Positions 22,829-35,315 of a stretch of DNA of 64,000 bases are shown one piece after another; the first letter of the stretch is position 1; the number at the start of each line of letters is the position of its first letter. The stretch is from Porodaedalea pini (taxonomy: Eukaryota; Basidiomycota; Agaricomycetes; Hymenochaetales; Hymenochaetaceae), in contig NBAY01000034.1 in the NCBI GenBank assembly GCA_002794775.1, forward strand, positions 310,001 through 374,000. Reading direction: 5' to 3'. The notes under the pieces are model-generated. The model was not told the origin of the DNA. It saw nothing but the letters and a program-made list of their open reading frames with translations, and did not search any database. The translations under genes were made by a program, and so were the position numbers.

Positions 22829-25800
22829 TTAGATGTAGACCGGCAAGGTGGGGTTGAGGCCATCCCAGTCGGCGTTGTATACAAGGTCCTTCTCATCGAT
22901 CAGGAAGTCCTATTGATGTGGGGAGAGTTAGGAAGACAGAAAACATGGAAGAAAGGAGAAGGGAGGGATGAAGATGAAGGCTCCACGCCACCGAGAGCGG
23001 CTTCGTGTGGGAAGCGGGACGTACCAGAGGACAGTCTACGATGGCACCGCGCACCTCCGAGAGGCGCTCTTTGACACGCTCGAGCGAGATGTCGGGTGCG
23101 ACGTGCCCAACCTTGACTTTCGGGACAAAGTTCTGTGCGAAATCGGGTTAACCAAATTCTAACAAGCACAAGGGGGATGAAGACGAGAAAAACGGAAGGA
23201 AGGACGTAAAGAATGGAAAGAAGAGAAGAACGCACGCCGTACGCCTTATAGTCGCGCACAAGGTTCGAGGGCACCGTACGGAAGATCTCCGTGAAAATAC
23301 CCCTGTTCTTCTTCGCAGTTTCGTCGAAGAGGCGGACTGTCTCATCCGCGAGAGGGTCGGCGACCAACGCGTCCTCCCTAGTTCCTGTATCGTCCTTGTT
23401 CTCGAAAGGTGCGGGTCGCATCATGGATGTGACATTCTCCTGCCGACTGTCGCACATTTGCGGAACGATAAGGCCGAGATGCTCTAAAAATTGCGTTACG
23501 CTTAGTTGCTTACGGAGAGAGGTAATTTTATAGAATAGACGCACCTTTGTACAGGTTACGACGCAAGGTTGCAGCGAACCGAGCAGCCATGTAAGGCTTG
23601 CCATCCATGGTTGTTTCGATCATGTCAGTGTCTTCGACGACAAGAGCGATTTCCGAATCGCCATCTCCCTGCACATAGGTTAGACGAGGGTGCATACGTT
23701 CAACAAGAACAAAGTCTACCTTCTGACTACGGTCGTTGATGTTTGCTGAACCCATCTATTGACAAGCAATATGTAAGTACCGGAAATGGATTCGTAGAGC
23801 CGGGTGTACTCACGATGACACGCCTATCATCGACAATCATGACCTTCGAGTGGATGTACAAGAGCTCCGACACATAACTGAAATGCAATTAGCACAAGCT
23901 CTTGGATCAAGGACAGCAGACTTACGCGCTGAGCTCTTCCTCTTCTGATCCCAACCACTTCTCATCGAGCAGGCTAGTCCTATCACTCAGCATATGCTGT
24001 GAGACTGTGTCTGCGACATCTGCATCACCACGCAGGTCGTCCGCGCCATGTTCGAAGCGCTCGATGATTTTGCGTGCCTCTTCCTCTGACTGCGGGAGCG
24101 GCACCTCCTCGGTCTTGACTTCAGTCTTGTCGCTGACTACGACACCCTCGCCGGTCGGTTCGGGTTTCTTAATGAATACCTTATCTTGCGTCTTGACTTC
24201 CGGGAAGGGTTGGCCAATCCACTGGCGCGCAAGAGCAACCTGCGCCTGATAGAACGAGATACCGCTCTTCTGCTCCATCTGGCTGATGAAGGAGGCTGAA
24301 GAAGTTCATAAGAGCTGGAAGAAGACTGATAAATTCGGATCAGACTCACGGTAAGGGGCATTAATCCTGTCATAAGAACGCAAGTGATAAAACTTGATGT
24401 AGAGCTCACTGCAAACCGTCAAGTTGAACATCACTTACAAAACCCTTATCACTAGAATAAACTCACGGATCGTAACCAGCATTGCGGATCGCCTCGTAAA
24501 TACTATCGCCGCCACGGTTCATAGTACGATACTATCCGAAAGAAATCCAGTCAGTCATCACGGCTCGAAAACGCTCGAAGGGACTAAGTAGCAGACCTGA
24601 GCTGCCATTATTGTCTTGATGGCAGTCTGGTCCTTGATATCACCCGCAAAGCCGGGAACCTCTGGGATGACGATGACGACCTGGAACTTCTTGCCGTCGC
24701 GCGCAGCCATAATGATACGGTCAACAAGAGCCTTTGCGATTAGGTTCTTCACAGGACCTTTGTCGACGGTATTTGAAATGCTACAAACTGGTCAGATGAG
24801 GTAAAACGTTTCGGAAGGAGCAAACTGACAAGAACTGGTTTTCTAACGATAAAGATAACTCAGCGAAAGCCGTCGACTGGTTTGAAACTCTTACCTATGT
24901 AGATGTAATGATTAGCCTCCATGATCAACTGGATGTCTGCACAGAGTTAGCTTTAGTAAAGTACAGAAACCAAGCCCGGTTTGATGCACTTACAGGCATT
25001 CTGGACGCTATGCTCAGTTAACACGCCGTGACTCCAATCGCTGACACTGCGCACGCATTGTACGCGGCATGAACCAGTGGGTGGACGCGGGTAGATATCC
25101 TGGTCCTCGCCATCATCCTCGCCCTCGGGGATGTGGAAGCGCTGACGGAAGCGGCGACCCATGGCGTGCCAGGCTTCACGGTGCGGGTGACCTGGTCATC
25201 ATTTGCTTGATATGGGTACTGCTCGTTGTTTGTTCATGAAGATGAACTCACGAACGACCGCCTCGTTGGGCGAAACTTCGATGTTGTGCGGGAGGGCAAG
25301 CCAGTCGTATCGACTGAGAGAAAATTAGTCTCTGCTAGTTTCAAGAATGAGGTAAAAGAACACTTACGTGCCGGTCATATACTAGTAAACAAAAAATCAT
25401 GGTCAGTGTGAAAGAGATTGGCACTTCAGTAGAAATGTCTTTGACCTTCCGCTTTTTAATCTCATTCCATCGCTCCACAAAATGCTGAACGATGTCGAGC
25501 ACAACATCGCCAGTGAGCGTCATATGGACCTATCAGTACATGAAAGACAAAGAATAAAGTTAATGAGCGGCTTCTCCAACACGCAGAAATACTGAGACAT
25601 ACGTCGTGCCACGGCATGCGCGCGGTCTCCATAATACTGATTGCATTCCCAGCGAAGCGATCAACGTGCTGGAAATCCAGCACACGCGCATTGTTGTAGT
25701 CCTGGCCCGGGAAAAGTGTCTTCGAGAAGTCGGTCGGGTGGACATCCGCAAGTGGGTGGGTGTGCGTGTCCCAACGGCCGAAGCACAAGTCAAGCCCGCC

Positions 25801-26862
25801 GATGCACGCACGATGGTTGTCGACGACGACAACCTGCGGTTCAATTCAGTTTGAAAAGCCTTTGACTGGGAATAATGTCGGAATCGGACGCTACCTTCTC
25901 GTGATGCGACCAGAACTCGACGTCGTCTGAAAGTTAGACAATAAGCAAAACGGTGATACAGTTGCATACCGTCTTACCTTTAGATCCAATGTGATCTGGG
26001 TGACGCATGCATGCAATATTGGGATGAAGCGCTTCCAAAGTTTCCTATGAGAATTTGATAAATTCAATGGTAATGGTTCATTTGGTATAGTCTTACCTTG
26101 GTATGGTGGGAGCTCATGGACATCGTTTGGGTGACCTACATCGGAATCATACTCAACACCGACAACCTAACGCATATCGTAGGCAAACGAAATAAACTAT
26201 ACCTCTTTATAGACAATTACGTATACCCTCACACCTTGCTCGGCCTTGCGTTTTAAGAGTCGGTCCAACCTCCACTCCGGGTAATACGCAGGTGGGCGAC
26301 GCAGATATAGCTCAGGCGTGAGCCACCAGTCCTACAGAATGCAAGTTCGTTACCGATGATGTGGCAAGGACTCTGCTTCATGCACTCACTAAAATGAAGA
26401 TGCACTCCTTCGCATTGTCAAGTATCTCCGATAACGCATACATGTAATCGTGACCGTCAACATGCCTAATCGAAAGCCATGTCAGATTCGAACGTTTTAG
26501 GACCATGAACACTCACCATTTGACGAAATTCTGCGCCCTTTCGCCCGCGAAGCTGTTGAAACGATGCGACGCGCAGATTTCTGCACGAACCTGATCCTGC
26601 TGCTTCTCGATCTCGTCATCGTGACGACCTGAGTGTTAAGATCTCGGTAGAACCTCATGGCACATTGAACTGGAACGATGTAGAAGCTTACGATCGGGAT
26701 TTACAATTCCTTTAGACCGATGATTAGATGCACGCGACCAACTATGAGCTAGCCACGCCCCACTGATATACAAGGATAGCCCAGCGACAGACCTTCAATA
26801 GTGTCCGAAGCGCGAACAACACCCTCATGTGCCTTCTCCGCCAAATGCTTGAAAAATGACAT
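22829..26862 (-). CDS. phospholipase D
   Basis: Twenty-five in-phase exons from ATG 26862 to TAA 22829 give 841 aa, the usual length of the fungal PLD form lacking PX and PH domains. 5'-to-3' on the minus strand: 26862-26793, 26709-26692, 26628-26517, 26465-26390, 26331-26203, 26135-26097, 26044-25978, 25926-25895, 25833-25603, 25529-25446, 25381-25368, 25313-25252, 25191-24994, 24936-24895, 24842-24830, 24780-24597, 24531-24467, 24408-24350, 24295-23926, 23877-23814, 23755-23720, 23668-23545, 23483-23236, 23132-23025, 22909-22829. Both catalytic HxKxxxxD motifs are present: HEKVVVVD (His179) followed by GGLD, and HSKVMIVD (His631) followed by GSANINDRS. The enzyme hydrolyses phosphatidylcholine to phosphatidic acid and choline in membrane traffic and signalling. 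Exons of 13, 14 and 18 nt are micro-exons. The 51-nt intron 23669-23719 is stop-free and in frame. Confidence 0.95.
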
Positions 26863-27275
26863 CGTAATTCGTCGTCGCCGAAAGGCTCTAAGCTGACGGC
26901 AGAGATGGTGACAGTTGAGAACAACACGCGGACGCCGAGTGAGACCTTGACCTCATCCCAGCCAAGCCTCGGCAAGGCGATCTCATCTCTTTCTGAGCAT
27001 TTTACACAGCCATCAGGGACCATTAAATAAACCTTTTGGCATTTCATAATTATGCACCCGTTTTTCTTCCTGACAATATTGATGTCATTGTTAAGTAATG
27101 TATCATTCCAACACAGACTCATGATCGATTCGGTTATCTATTTATTATTATTTTATTTAAATGGGCTGGTAACAGCCACTTAGTTCAGTCGGAGGCTGAA
27201 AATATATTTAGATCAGGTAGACGTCAGAAAAGTCTCGACCGACAATTTATACAAACAAACGTAATGTTCCTTTTC
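26863..27275. other. intergenic, PLD promoter and F-box 3' region
   Basis: Holds the 5' region of phospholipase D and the 3' end of F-box copy 2. A minus-strand ORF overlapping the PLD first exon is not supported. Confidence 0.5.
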
Positions 27276-29035
27276 TCAAGGTCTAATCCGAATTTCTTTG
27301 ATTTCTATCACCTCTTTGACGATTTTCATGACCCTTCTAACCTCTAACCAGCGCTTTGAATATTCCTTGGCCGCTAAAGATCCCTCAGCATCCTCACTTT
27401 CCCTGTATTTCCCGACCTCTGGGACGCATAAGTCCGCGGTAAGCAAGGGGAGAGTCCATGCTGACGTGCTAGCAAAGAGCGCGCACAAATAATGTGTAAT
27501 TGAGGATATATTGGAATCCGTGATTGCAGACATCCCGAAGTTCAGGCGTTCAAGGCACGGGAATAAGTTCGCCGCCTCTGCATGGAAGTCTGTGCTGTCT
27601 GGAATGTCTTCCGTATCAACGCAGAGTGACAAAGCGCGTAGTCTCGGGAAGAAGCGTGCAAGAATGGGGAGAATACGAAACGTGGGTGATCTGGATGGTC
27701 CGAAGCCGGGACCAAACAAAAAATGAAGGACTTCAAGAGGCGGACCATTGTTTGATAAAAGCGCCTCCAATTCCGAGTCTGTCACTGACGCCCCTGATAA
27801 GTCCAATGTGAGCTTTCGCAAGTTGGGCATGACAAAAATCGGCCTAAGAGACAAGACTTCATCGTCCGGTCCTACAGCACCGGTTATCACTAGAGATTGA
27901 AGATCTTGACAGTACTGGCCGCAGTGGGAAATCCCAACGAAGATGTCCTGCGCTACTGCCCAAGGGCTTGTGCGATAGTTGACATCAAAGAAGAGTGTCG
28001 TCAAATTTTTGAATGTGTTCTGTAGTTCGGTCCAGACCATGCTCGTGTAACCGTTACGAGAGGAAATAGGTAGCCAGAGCTCGTCGAGCTCAGGGAAACT
28101 AGCAACAGGAAGCTTATGATAAACATAATGTGCTCCTCCCCGAGTATCGAATGGCTGACTGAAGCGAACAGATCGAAGGGAGGGGAGCACGGAAAGAGCG
28201 TTAAGCACTGCAGGTGATATCGCTCTTCCTGGTAAACTGATCCTCGTCAAAGATGTCAAGCAAGAGATCGAACGTTCAAAAATTTCCTCGAGGTCTGTGA
28301 TGAAGGATCCAACTGATTGGATGCAGAGGTCGATCTCCTCGAGGCCTGAAGAAAGTACTGCAACGTCCTCGAAGAAGCTTCGCAGGTGGCGACGAGTGTC
28401 GGCTCCGTCATAGATATGAGTCACTTCAATTTCAAGGTTGAGCGACACATGAAGTCTTTTAAGATGTCCAAAAAAGACGATAGCGTGTGAAAGGAGGAGG
28501 ATATCCTGTGAAGCATCGATAGATAGTGAGGTGAGGTTCGGAATGACGAATGGCGTCCGCCGTCGAATCGCGATCGCCGCAAACAGGCTCCGGCTGAAAC
28601 CTGCCACATGCATATGGGTTAAAGCAAGGAATTTTCTATGATAATAGTCGGAGTAGCTGGAAAACGCCATGCGTTTGACCCGTGTGGCATACTTGTTAAA
28701 TCGTTCCCAGTCTTTCTGTAAAAGGGACCTCTGCGAAAACCCGACAGTCCTTCCATCCCTGTACATAAAGCGAGACTTAAGACGTTATAATGTCAAAAGT
28801 ACACAGTACAATATCATACCTGTCGGTCAGAGTCTCCCCTCACGTATTTTATCCCTCCAAGGAGCCGCAGCAGCGGGATCACGCTCTCCAGGACACTCCA
28901 TAAACAATCAAGGGCTATGGGTGACCAACGTTTACAAACTGTCCCGCATCTCGATTGACTCTGCTGGTCAGAAAAGCTAAGGATTGCGGAGAGCAGCTCT
29001 GAGACTGCCAGAGCTTTATGACTTGCCGTGGCCAT
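27276..29035 (-). CDS. F-box/LRR-like protein, copy 2
   Basis: Exons 29035-28820 and 28730-27276 join in phase (donor GTATGA, acceptor TTCGCAG) to give 556 aa. The N-terminus (SELLSAILSFSDQQSQSRC, then CKRWSPIALDCLW) is an F-box-like motif, nearly the same as copy 1, and the rest is leucine-rich repeat-like (LTSLSID, LRKLTLDL, LRALSLCV). An upstream AG (about 28766) would put the rest out of frame, so the TTCGCAG acceptor is preferred. It ends in IKEIRIRP without the coiled coil of copy 1. Its ATG faces the cyclin-like gene 497 bp away, suggesting shared regulatory DNA. Likely an SCF substrate adaptor; target unknown. Confidence 0.78.
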
Positions 29036-29531
29036 GAACGAGGTGTAAAGAGAGTAGTAGAGCGGCAACTAGACAGAGTTTCAAATTCAAATACGTATAT
29101 TTTCAAAACTCCGATGTAACGTGACGAGACTTCAACGGTCGCGATGTACGTCGATGCAAGAACGGCGCGTGGTCTCGCGGTCGGACCGCGTCGTCTCGCC
29201 GCCGTCTCCTTTCTCCTTCTCCTCAAACCACTATCCTCGCTTTCAGCTTTGGCTGCTGCTTCGCTTCCATCTTATCCACATTCTTCCTGTTCCCCATCTT
29301 GACCCATAGGATACTGCATCTGCTCCCAGCGTCTGAGGACGTGCTGCTAAAAGCCCGGGCCTAAGGAGGAACAACGAAACTTTAGGTTGACACAGGCACA
29401 GTGCGTCGGACTTTCATTGTCGAGACAATACCCGCTAATGCACTGCTTACTGGATCTATTCTATTTGTTGGCTAATTTTTCTCTGAAACACGCGCATATA
29501 TGCAGCCTTTCTGAAGAACTCGCCATCAACC
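29036..29531. promoter_or_regulatory. divergent promoter, F-box copy 2 / cyclin-like gene
   Basis: The 496 bases between two start codons on opposite strands must hold both promoters. C/T-rich tracts occur at about 29200-29300. The corresponding interval also exists in the duplicated block near 2573-2960, but decayed. Confidence 0.5.
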
Positions 29532-31625
29532 ATGAAAGCATCTGTACATTCTCCGCGCTGCGCTCATTATGCTCCCGAGATAGATGCTGCCGATATTTCC
29601 GACCACTCGCATTCACAAAAAGATGGCTCGACAGACAAGACACTCCCACCTACTACTGACCATGCTTCCCGTGCTGCCGTCAATCACTACTATTCCGAAC
29701 CGTCCTCGTCCTCGCCATCCATTTCGCCTAGAACCTTCACTTCACCACGAGCAGCTCTTGACACAGACACATTTACACAAGAATCTGAGCTCGTCCCTTT
29801 CTCGAGTACTCCAGATCTTGGCTCTCAAGCATCGTCTTCTTCGTCGAACACCGAGTACGACTCACAGGCCATCGTTACACCGCCAGAAGAGAAGTTCATT
29901 CGTACGCTCGATCGGAAGCTAGAAGCCCTCGTCAACGCTAAGAATCGTCAAGGAACCCATCCTCACACTCGTTGGTTGGATTGCGCTTATGATCCAAGTC
30001 AGGAGAACTCGCAGACATCGGAGTCGGTAGCAACCGCCGATGAGTATGATACGACGCCATCGTCAACTCGCTCCATCAACTCCCGACGTTCTTTAAAGCG
30101 AAAGCGACCTGAGCCTTGCATTCGTGACGTCTCCGTCGATATAGAGACAAGCGCTGGTGAAGACTCTGATATCGAATATGAGGACAAGACGACTCACCCT
30201 GATGTACCGGTCTCGAAGAGACTCAAAGAAACTTCTTTCAATTATGCCGCAACTGAGACTGCTTCAGCTCGCCGTGCTCATTCTCTATCGGCATGCTCCT
30301 CTCACACTCACAGCTCTCTTGCCCCAACTGAACGGGCTTCTCCGTCTCGTCCCTCTACTCCTGTCTATAAACCTCCGGCAGTCCCTATCATCGCACCACC
30401 AGCATTTGACGCTATTCCTCGCCCTCCACTGTCTCTAGATGACGGTGCTGAAGCACGTCTCACAGTTCTTCTGCAGAAAGAAAGGGCGCTTCGCCGGCGC
30501 GAAGGATTTGACAAAGGCATCAACGACATCTTTGACAGCTCGACCACGAAGGAGCAGGTGGACGTTCTCCTTGGAATCGACGAGGACTTCCGTAAGGAGG
30601 TTATAGCCTGGATGCTTCGGGTTTGTTTATCTCCTTCATCTCTTCACGAGCATTCACTGACGCTCTTCCAGATCACGCCCAGCAAGAAATTGGGTGTCGC
30701 CGAGTTGAGGAATCAATTGCGCACTTGTCCTGAGACACGATTCCACGCTATTCTGCTTTTCACTCGCTATTTCATGCGCGTCGGCGACGCAATGCCTATT
30801 GCCACGGAAAGAGAGACGCCGCTCATGAGGCTCGGGCGGCAGCGCATCACATGGGACGTGGCTATGAGCTGCTTAGCTCTCGCTGTCAAGGTAGAAGTCC
30901 TTCTTCTCTTATTCGTGTTCGACTCATTTCGCGCTGTAGTTCAATAGGGACTTCCTTTGTCCACTATCTCCAGTTTATGCTCGCGAGTTTCTCGTCCTTG
31001 CTCCCCATCCAATGTCGCACGACGACTTTGAGGTATGCACTGACATTGAATTCTACATTTTCTGCTCAGTCGACTCGATTCTTTCCAGATCTCCCAGAAG
31101 GATGTCCTCCAGGCACTTGACTACGAAATTCGTGACGTTACTCCAGCGCCTTTCATGCAGGAAATCTGGAATAGCCTCTCATCGATACGTAAACTGTTAT
31201 CCTTCGCCGATGGCTGGGAGGTCACTCAAGTGAATGCTTGGCATATTCTTAATGCAGCTGCATCTGGTAAGCAATAACTGTCTGTCACAGCACGCCTCTG
31301 ATACGCGTATTCCTTCAGCAAGCGAAATGCTCCAGTTCCCTATGTCACTGCTTACTGCTGCAGCACTTGTCGAGGGTGCGATGGTAGCACTCGTCGATCT
31401 CTATGAACAAGACGTAGATGAGTCTAGTGTCGAGAAGACAGCGACGGAGCAGGCGGACTCGGCGATTGCCGATACTATCAAGGACATCAGGGAACTTATG
31501 AAGATATCTTCGGTGAATCGCATCACATATTTTGACCTTATTTATTGCTCATCACGAGTATCGTGAAGATGGACATGAAGCGCTGCCGCAGATGGCTACA
31601 GAAAATCATAAGAGCTGCTCACTGA
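29532..31625 (+). CDS. cyclin-like protein
   Basis: Exons 29532-30620, 30672-30890, 30940-31032, 31089-31266, 31319-31512 and probably 31569-31625. The N-terminal 310 residues are Ser/Thr/Pro-rich and disordered, with a basic patch SLKRKRPEP. The cyclin fold follows: LLGIDEDFRKEVIAWML, then RYFMRVGDA, CLALAVKFNRDFLCPL and SQKDVLQALDYEI. Cyclins activate cyclin-dependent kinases; the CDK partner and cell-cycle phase are not readable. The intron 30621-30671 is 51 nt, stop-free and in frame. The 3' end is uncertain: reading through gives a stop at 31566, acceptor 31558 gives 31705, acceptor 31568 gives 31625. A decayed copy of its 5' part lies at 2960-3412. Confidence 0.78.
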
Positions 31626-32243
31626 TCGGAAACTGCCTCAACTATCGACTCCAACATATCTGCTACACCTCGCTCCTTAAAGACCAGTGCCACGGGTCAT
31701 TGTGACTGTCTTTATCGCTTTCTCGACTCGAATCCTACGACTCTAATCACCGATTTGGTCAACTCAGTTTATCATACCGTCCCGCTGTAATCGTTTTCAT
31801 CTACGTCGAGTCTCTGACTGCCGCAACTCATCCATCCTCTGTCATGTTTCACATCCCATTCACTCACGCTGCATCATAGATTCATACTCAAGTCCAATTC
31901 GGAACTGGAATACTCAGGTCCTACATTATCGAAATTCCAATAGATTATCACGCGGATGTACTCTGCGTAACTCACTGTAAACAAAATAGGCATAGCACGC
32001 TCATCGCTTATCATATGAATACAAGTAATTACGCGAGGACATGGTACTGAGATTCACTGTCAACATACTACTGATTTAGTTGATTCTAAATTTGACTCAC
32101 TGGTGGCATTCAGTCAACATAAAGAGATTCTTGAGACACAAGCTATATCAGCATTAATATGAGGGTCGGAAACTTTAAAAAATAGTATCCACTTCAAGCC
32201 TGTCGGAGTTCAAACCTCGGCAAGAACGACGCGCCAACAGCAC
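31626..32243. other. intergenic, 3' of cyclin gene up to LINE target site
   Basis: AT-rich with no supported ORF. Before the LINE inserted, this sequence would have been upstream DNA of GPI13. Confidence 0.55.
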
Positions 32244-32254
32244 GTGCCTCGCGT
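32244..32254 (+). repeat. target site duplication of the LINE, left copy
   Basis: GTGCCTCGCGT, repeated exactly at 45024-45034. The retroelement lies between, with its A-rich 3' end (TATAAAA on the minus strand) touching this copy, as target-primed reverse transcription would leave it. Confidence 0.88.
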
Positions 32255-32394
32255 TTTATAATCGCTGCTATCTGCTCCTAACAGACTACCAACCGCATGG
32301 AAACCAAAAGAAAACAGGAAGCTATGTACGTAGTGCGTGAATGAGGGTGTGGATTAGAAAGGATGATCAAGCTTGATAGAACAGGATGGTAAAA

Positions 32395-34788
32395 CTAAAG
32401 GTAAAAGGAGGGTGGTAATTCAGATAAGAGTGGCATGGAGTCCAGTGGGCGACGGAAGGAAAAGTATGCGAATTTGAGAAGGAGGAGAAAGTTGTTAGGG
32501 CGGAACCAATCAGAAAAGGATAAAGGTAGAGAACGTTGACGATAAAGGCCGTTTCGAATTAATGTGAAAAAAGGGCAACAATTAAGGATGTGACGGACAT
32601 CATGTTTAATGCACACTGGGTCCAGACAACGGGGTTTGAGGTTTCAAATTTGCAGATCGAGTGCGTTCAGCATTAAGCTGGCGGCACGGGATAGAACTGA
32701 TCGATGTATCTTTTTCCTTGGAGGGAGCTTCAGAAATGGGTGAAGACTGCACGTTGGGTGAAGGATAAATGAGGATGGCTCCATAATGGAGCAGTGCCCG
32801 CTGAGGTTGAGCATTTTGGCTTTCCAGTCTCGGAGAAGATTGAGCTGTACTTGCACCTTCAAGTTGGGTAACAAGTCCGGTATAGGTTCTCGTTCAGGTT
32901 TCGACACGGCATCTTTCGCGAGTTTATCAGCTTTGGAGTTGCCCAATACCCCCCGGTGGGAGGGGAGCCACTGGATGGTTATGTGTGAGGCTGTGTGGTG
33001 AAGGGCGAGAAATATCCTGCATAGGTGACAAAAGGTTATGATAAACTCCATGTGTCGGGAGTCATTCGAAAAGATAAGCTGGACACTGTTCAGCAAATCC
33101 ATAACAATATGAATGTGTATTGGTGTGAAGCATTTCGCAAGGAGGGAAGATATACGATGCATGGCTGCGATGAGCGCTTCCTGCTCTTCAAACAGAATGT
33201 TTGAACAAGAGTGCACTGCTGAAGAAAAGACAGCAAGTTCTCGGTGATCGTGTATAATTGTGAATCCATGGCCCCTGTTGTAGGAACCATCGGCATCGGG
33301 GATGATGGAGCCATCTGTGAAGATGAAATACTGATATGGAGGGGGGTGTAAAAAGAACGAATTGAAGTTGCGGATAGTGCGATGACATTGTAATGATGAG
33401 GGAATAGGAGTCATAATGAGGCGTGAATGAATTGGGGTGAAAGACGGATAGGAAGTAGATTTAGGAATCGAAATATCGGGAAGGAGCGACAACATTAAAT
33501 ATTGTTTTGAGATGGGGTTATGTTTGGAATGAGAAAAGTATGAAAGTAAGAATTTTTTAGAGAGCAAACAAATGAATAAATCAAGAGGTGGGCATGATAA
33601 AAAGGATTCGGCAATGGTCGGCTGGATGCTGTTATGGAAAACATAGTGAAGAAAGCAGTTTTGTGTTTTCTGAAGTATAGAAGAAATGAAAGGGGAATCA
33701 GGAAAAAGAACAGCGCCATAAATGGTGACAGAATGAATTAAACCAAAATATAAAAGACGGGTGTGTTGAAAGTAAGCGCCATTGGACTGATTAAAAAGAA
33801 ATTGACGTTGGTGTAGGGTGGAGAGTGCTTTGTTGGCATGAGATTCAAAATGAAGTTTGGGTGAGAGGTCATAAGAAAAAATTATGCCTAGCCAAGTAAG
33901 GTGGCACGAGGGACGAATAACGCAATTGTTGGGTAAGATTAAGGAAGCGTTGGAAGAAGAGGGTGAGTCTTTTAGAAACGAGCAAAAAGTATAGTCCGCA
34001 ACAGGGTGGTAGGGAAGGATGTGAAGAAGTTCAATAGCGTCTGGGTCAATGGACAAGCCAAGAGATTGGAATTGAAGGGAAAGAAAATGGAATTGGTTGT
34101 GAAGGCGAACTAAATTGGTTGAAATGCTGAGTGATCGTGAATAGAGAAGGTGGTCATCCATGTATGCTAGTAAAGGACGGTGTGGGCCGAATTTGAAGTT
34201 ATAGGCAGTAATAGCATCAGCTGCAGCGAAAATTGAAATGAGGGGAGATAATGGTGATCCTTGGGGAACACCATGGTTGGGTTTGATAAAAGGGGGAGAA
34301 AAGAAATTGTTGAAATGAAAAGAGATGGAGCGATCTTTTAACCAGCAAGAAAGAACGTGGATGATGTTAGGGTGAAGATTAGATTGGGTAAGTTTTGTAA
34401 GAAGGCGGTTATGAGAAATGTTATCAAAAAAGCCTTGAATGTCAACGGTAAGGATAGAAGTGATGAAATAGCGGTGTTGGTGTCTAATGGTTACGATCCG
34501 GTCGCCTCCACTAGTTGCAAAAGGTTGGGATAAAATGGTGGATAGTAAATCATAACAAGTCGTGAGGGAAGAACGATGTTTCTGACACCCATGTTGGGCA
34601 TCCAGGAGAAGATGGTTAATTTCAAAAAAAGGTTGCAAAATATTAAAAAGAACTCGTTCGAAAAGTTTGCCAAGGGTGTCAATCAGGAAAATAGGATGAT
34701 ATGCTCTTGGGACTGAAAAGTCAGAACGTTTGGGTTTTGGAATGAAGGTAACAAGGGAGGTTTTGAAAGGTAAAGGAAAGTAGCCAAG
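32395..34788 (-). pseudogene. LINE ORF2, 3' part: reverse transcriptase and RNase H
   Basis: Reads from the insert junction at 34788. Reverse transcriptase motifs: FIPKPKRSD, HGCQKHRSS, VDIQGFFDNI, HGVPQGSPLSP, and catalytic YMDD. RNase H follows: FIFTDGS, EEQEAL, IVMDLLNS and SHRGVLGNSKADKLAKDA. A TGA at 32644-32646 breaks the frame, but the same frame continues to 32395 and includes a Cys/His cluster (C..H....C near 32600) common at LINE ORF2 ends. TGA at the place of a probable CGA (Arg) suggests a C-to-T change. In the uninterrupted element this joined the endonuclease part at 41272. Confidence 0.93.
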
Positions 34789-34798
34789 CATCAGGAAA
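34789..34798 (+). repeat. left terminal inverted repeat
   Basis: CATCAGGAAA, exact reverse complement of 41262-41271; the next base pair differs (G versus A). Confidence 0.85.
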
Positions 34799-34802
34799 GT
34801 GG

Positions 34803-35170
34803 AAGTATCTTTACAGATCTTTACAGCTCTTTACACTACTATACACTGCTATATAGTGACCATAGTTCTGTAAAGCTCCATAGTACTCTATGATTACCCC
34901 CCCACTATGCAGCTCTGTAAAGCAACATATAGTTCAGAGCTCTGTATAGCTCCCCATAGTGCATATTTTCATATCTATATAGTAATGTATAGTAGAGTAT
35001 AGCTTCATATTCCATAGCAGTATAGTGTTCAGTAGTGTTATATAGCTGGGAATAGCTTCATAGTCCATAGTAGTATAGTGTCCAATAGCATTCTATAGCT
35101 GGTAATAGCTGGTAAAAGGCTGTAGCTCTGTAGTAGTAAAGCAGCACATAGTTGCTTAAAGCTGCACTAG
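34803..35170. repeat. left subterminal AT-rich repeat region
   Basis: Dense short motifs tatagt, ctttaca and catagt in both orientations, including two diverged units of about 65 bp at 34990-35110 (each with tagcttcata, ccatag.agtatagtgt). No ORF. Similar motifs occur at the other end of the insert. Confidence 0.7.
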
Positions 35171-35315
35171 CAGCAGGTAGTAACACCTCCTAGGGTAGCT
35201 CATGACCTTACACATTTGTTTAGATAGCGGGCAGATTGCAAAATTGATATATTATCATATGCAAAATACATTGGATATCTACTACCCTAGTGGTATAGCA
35301 CTTCCAACTGCCTAC

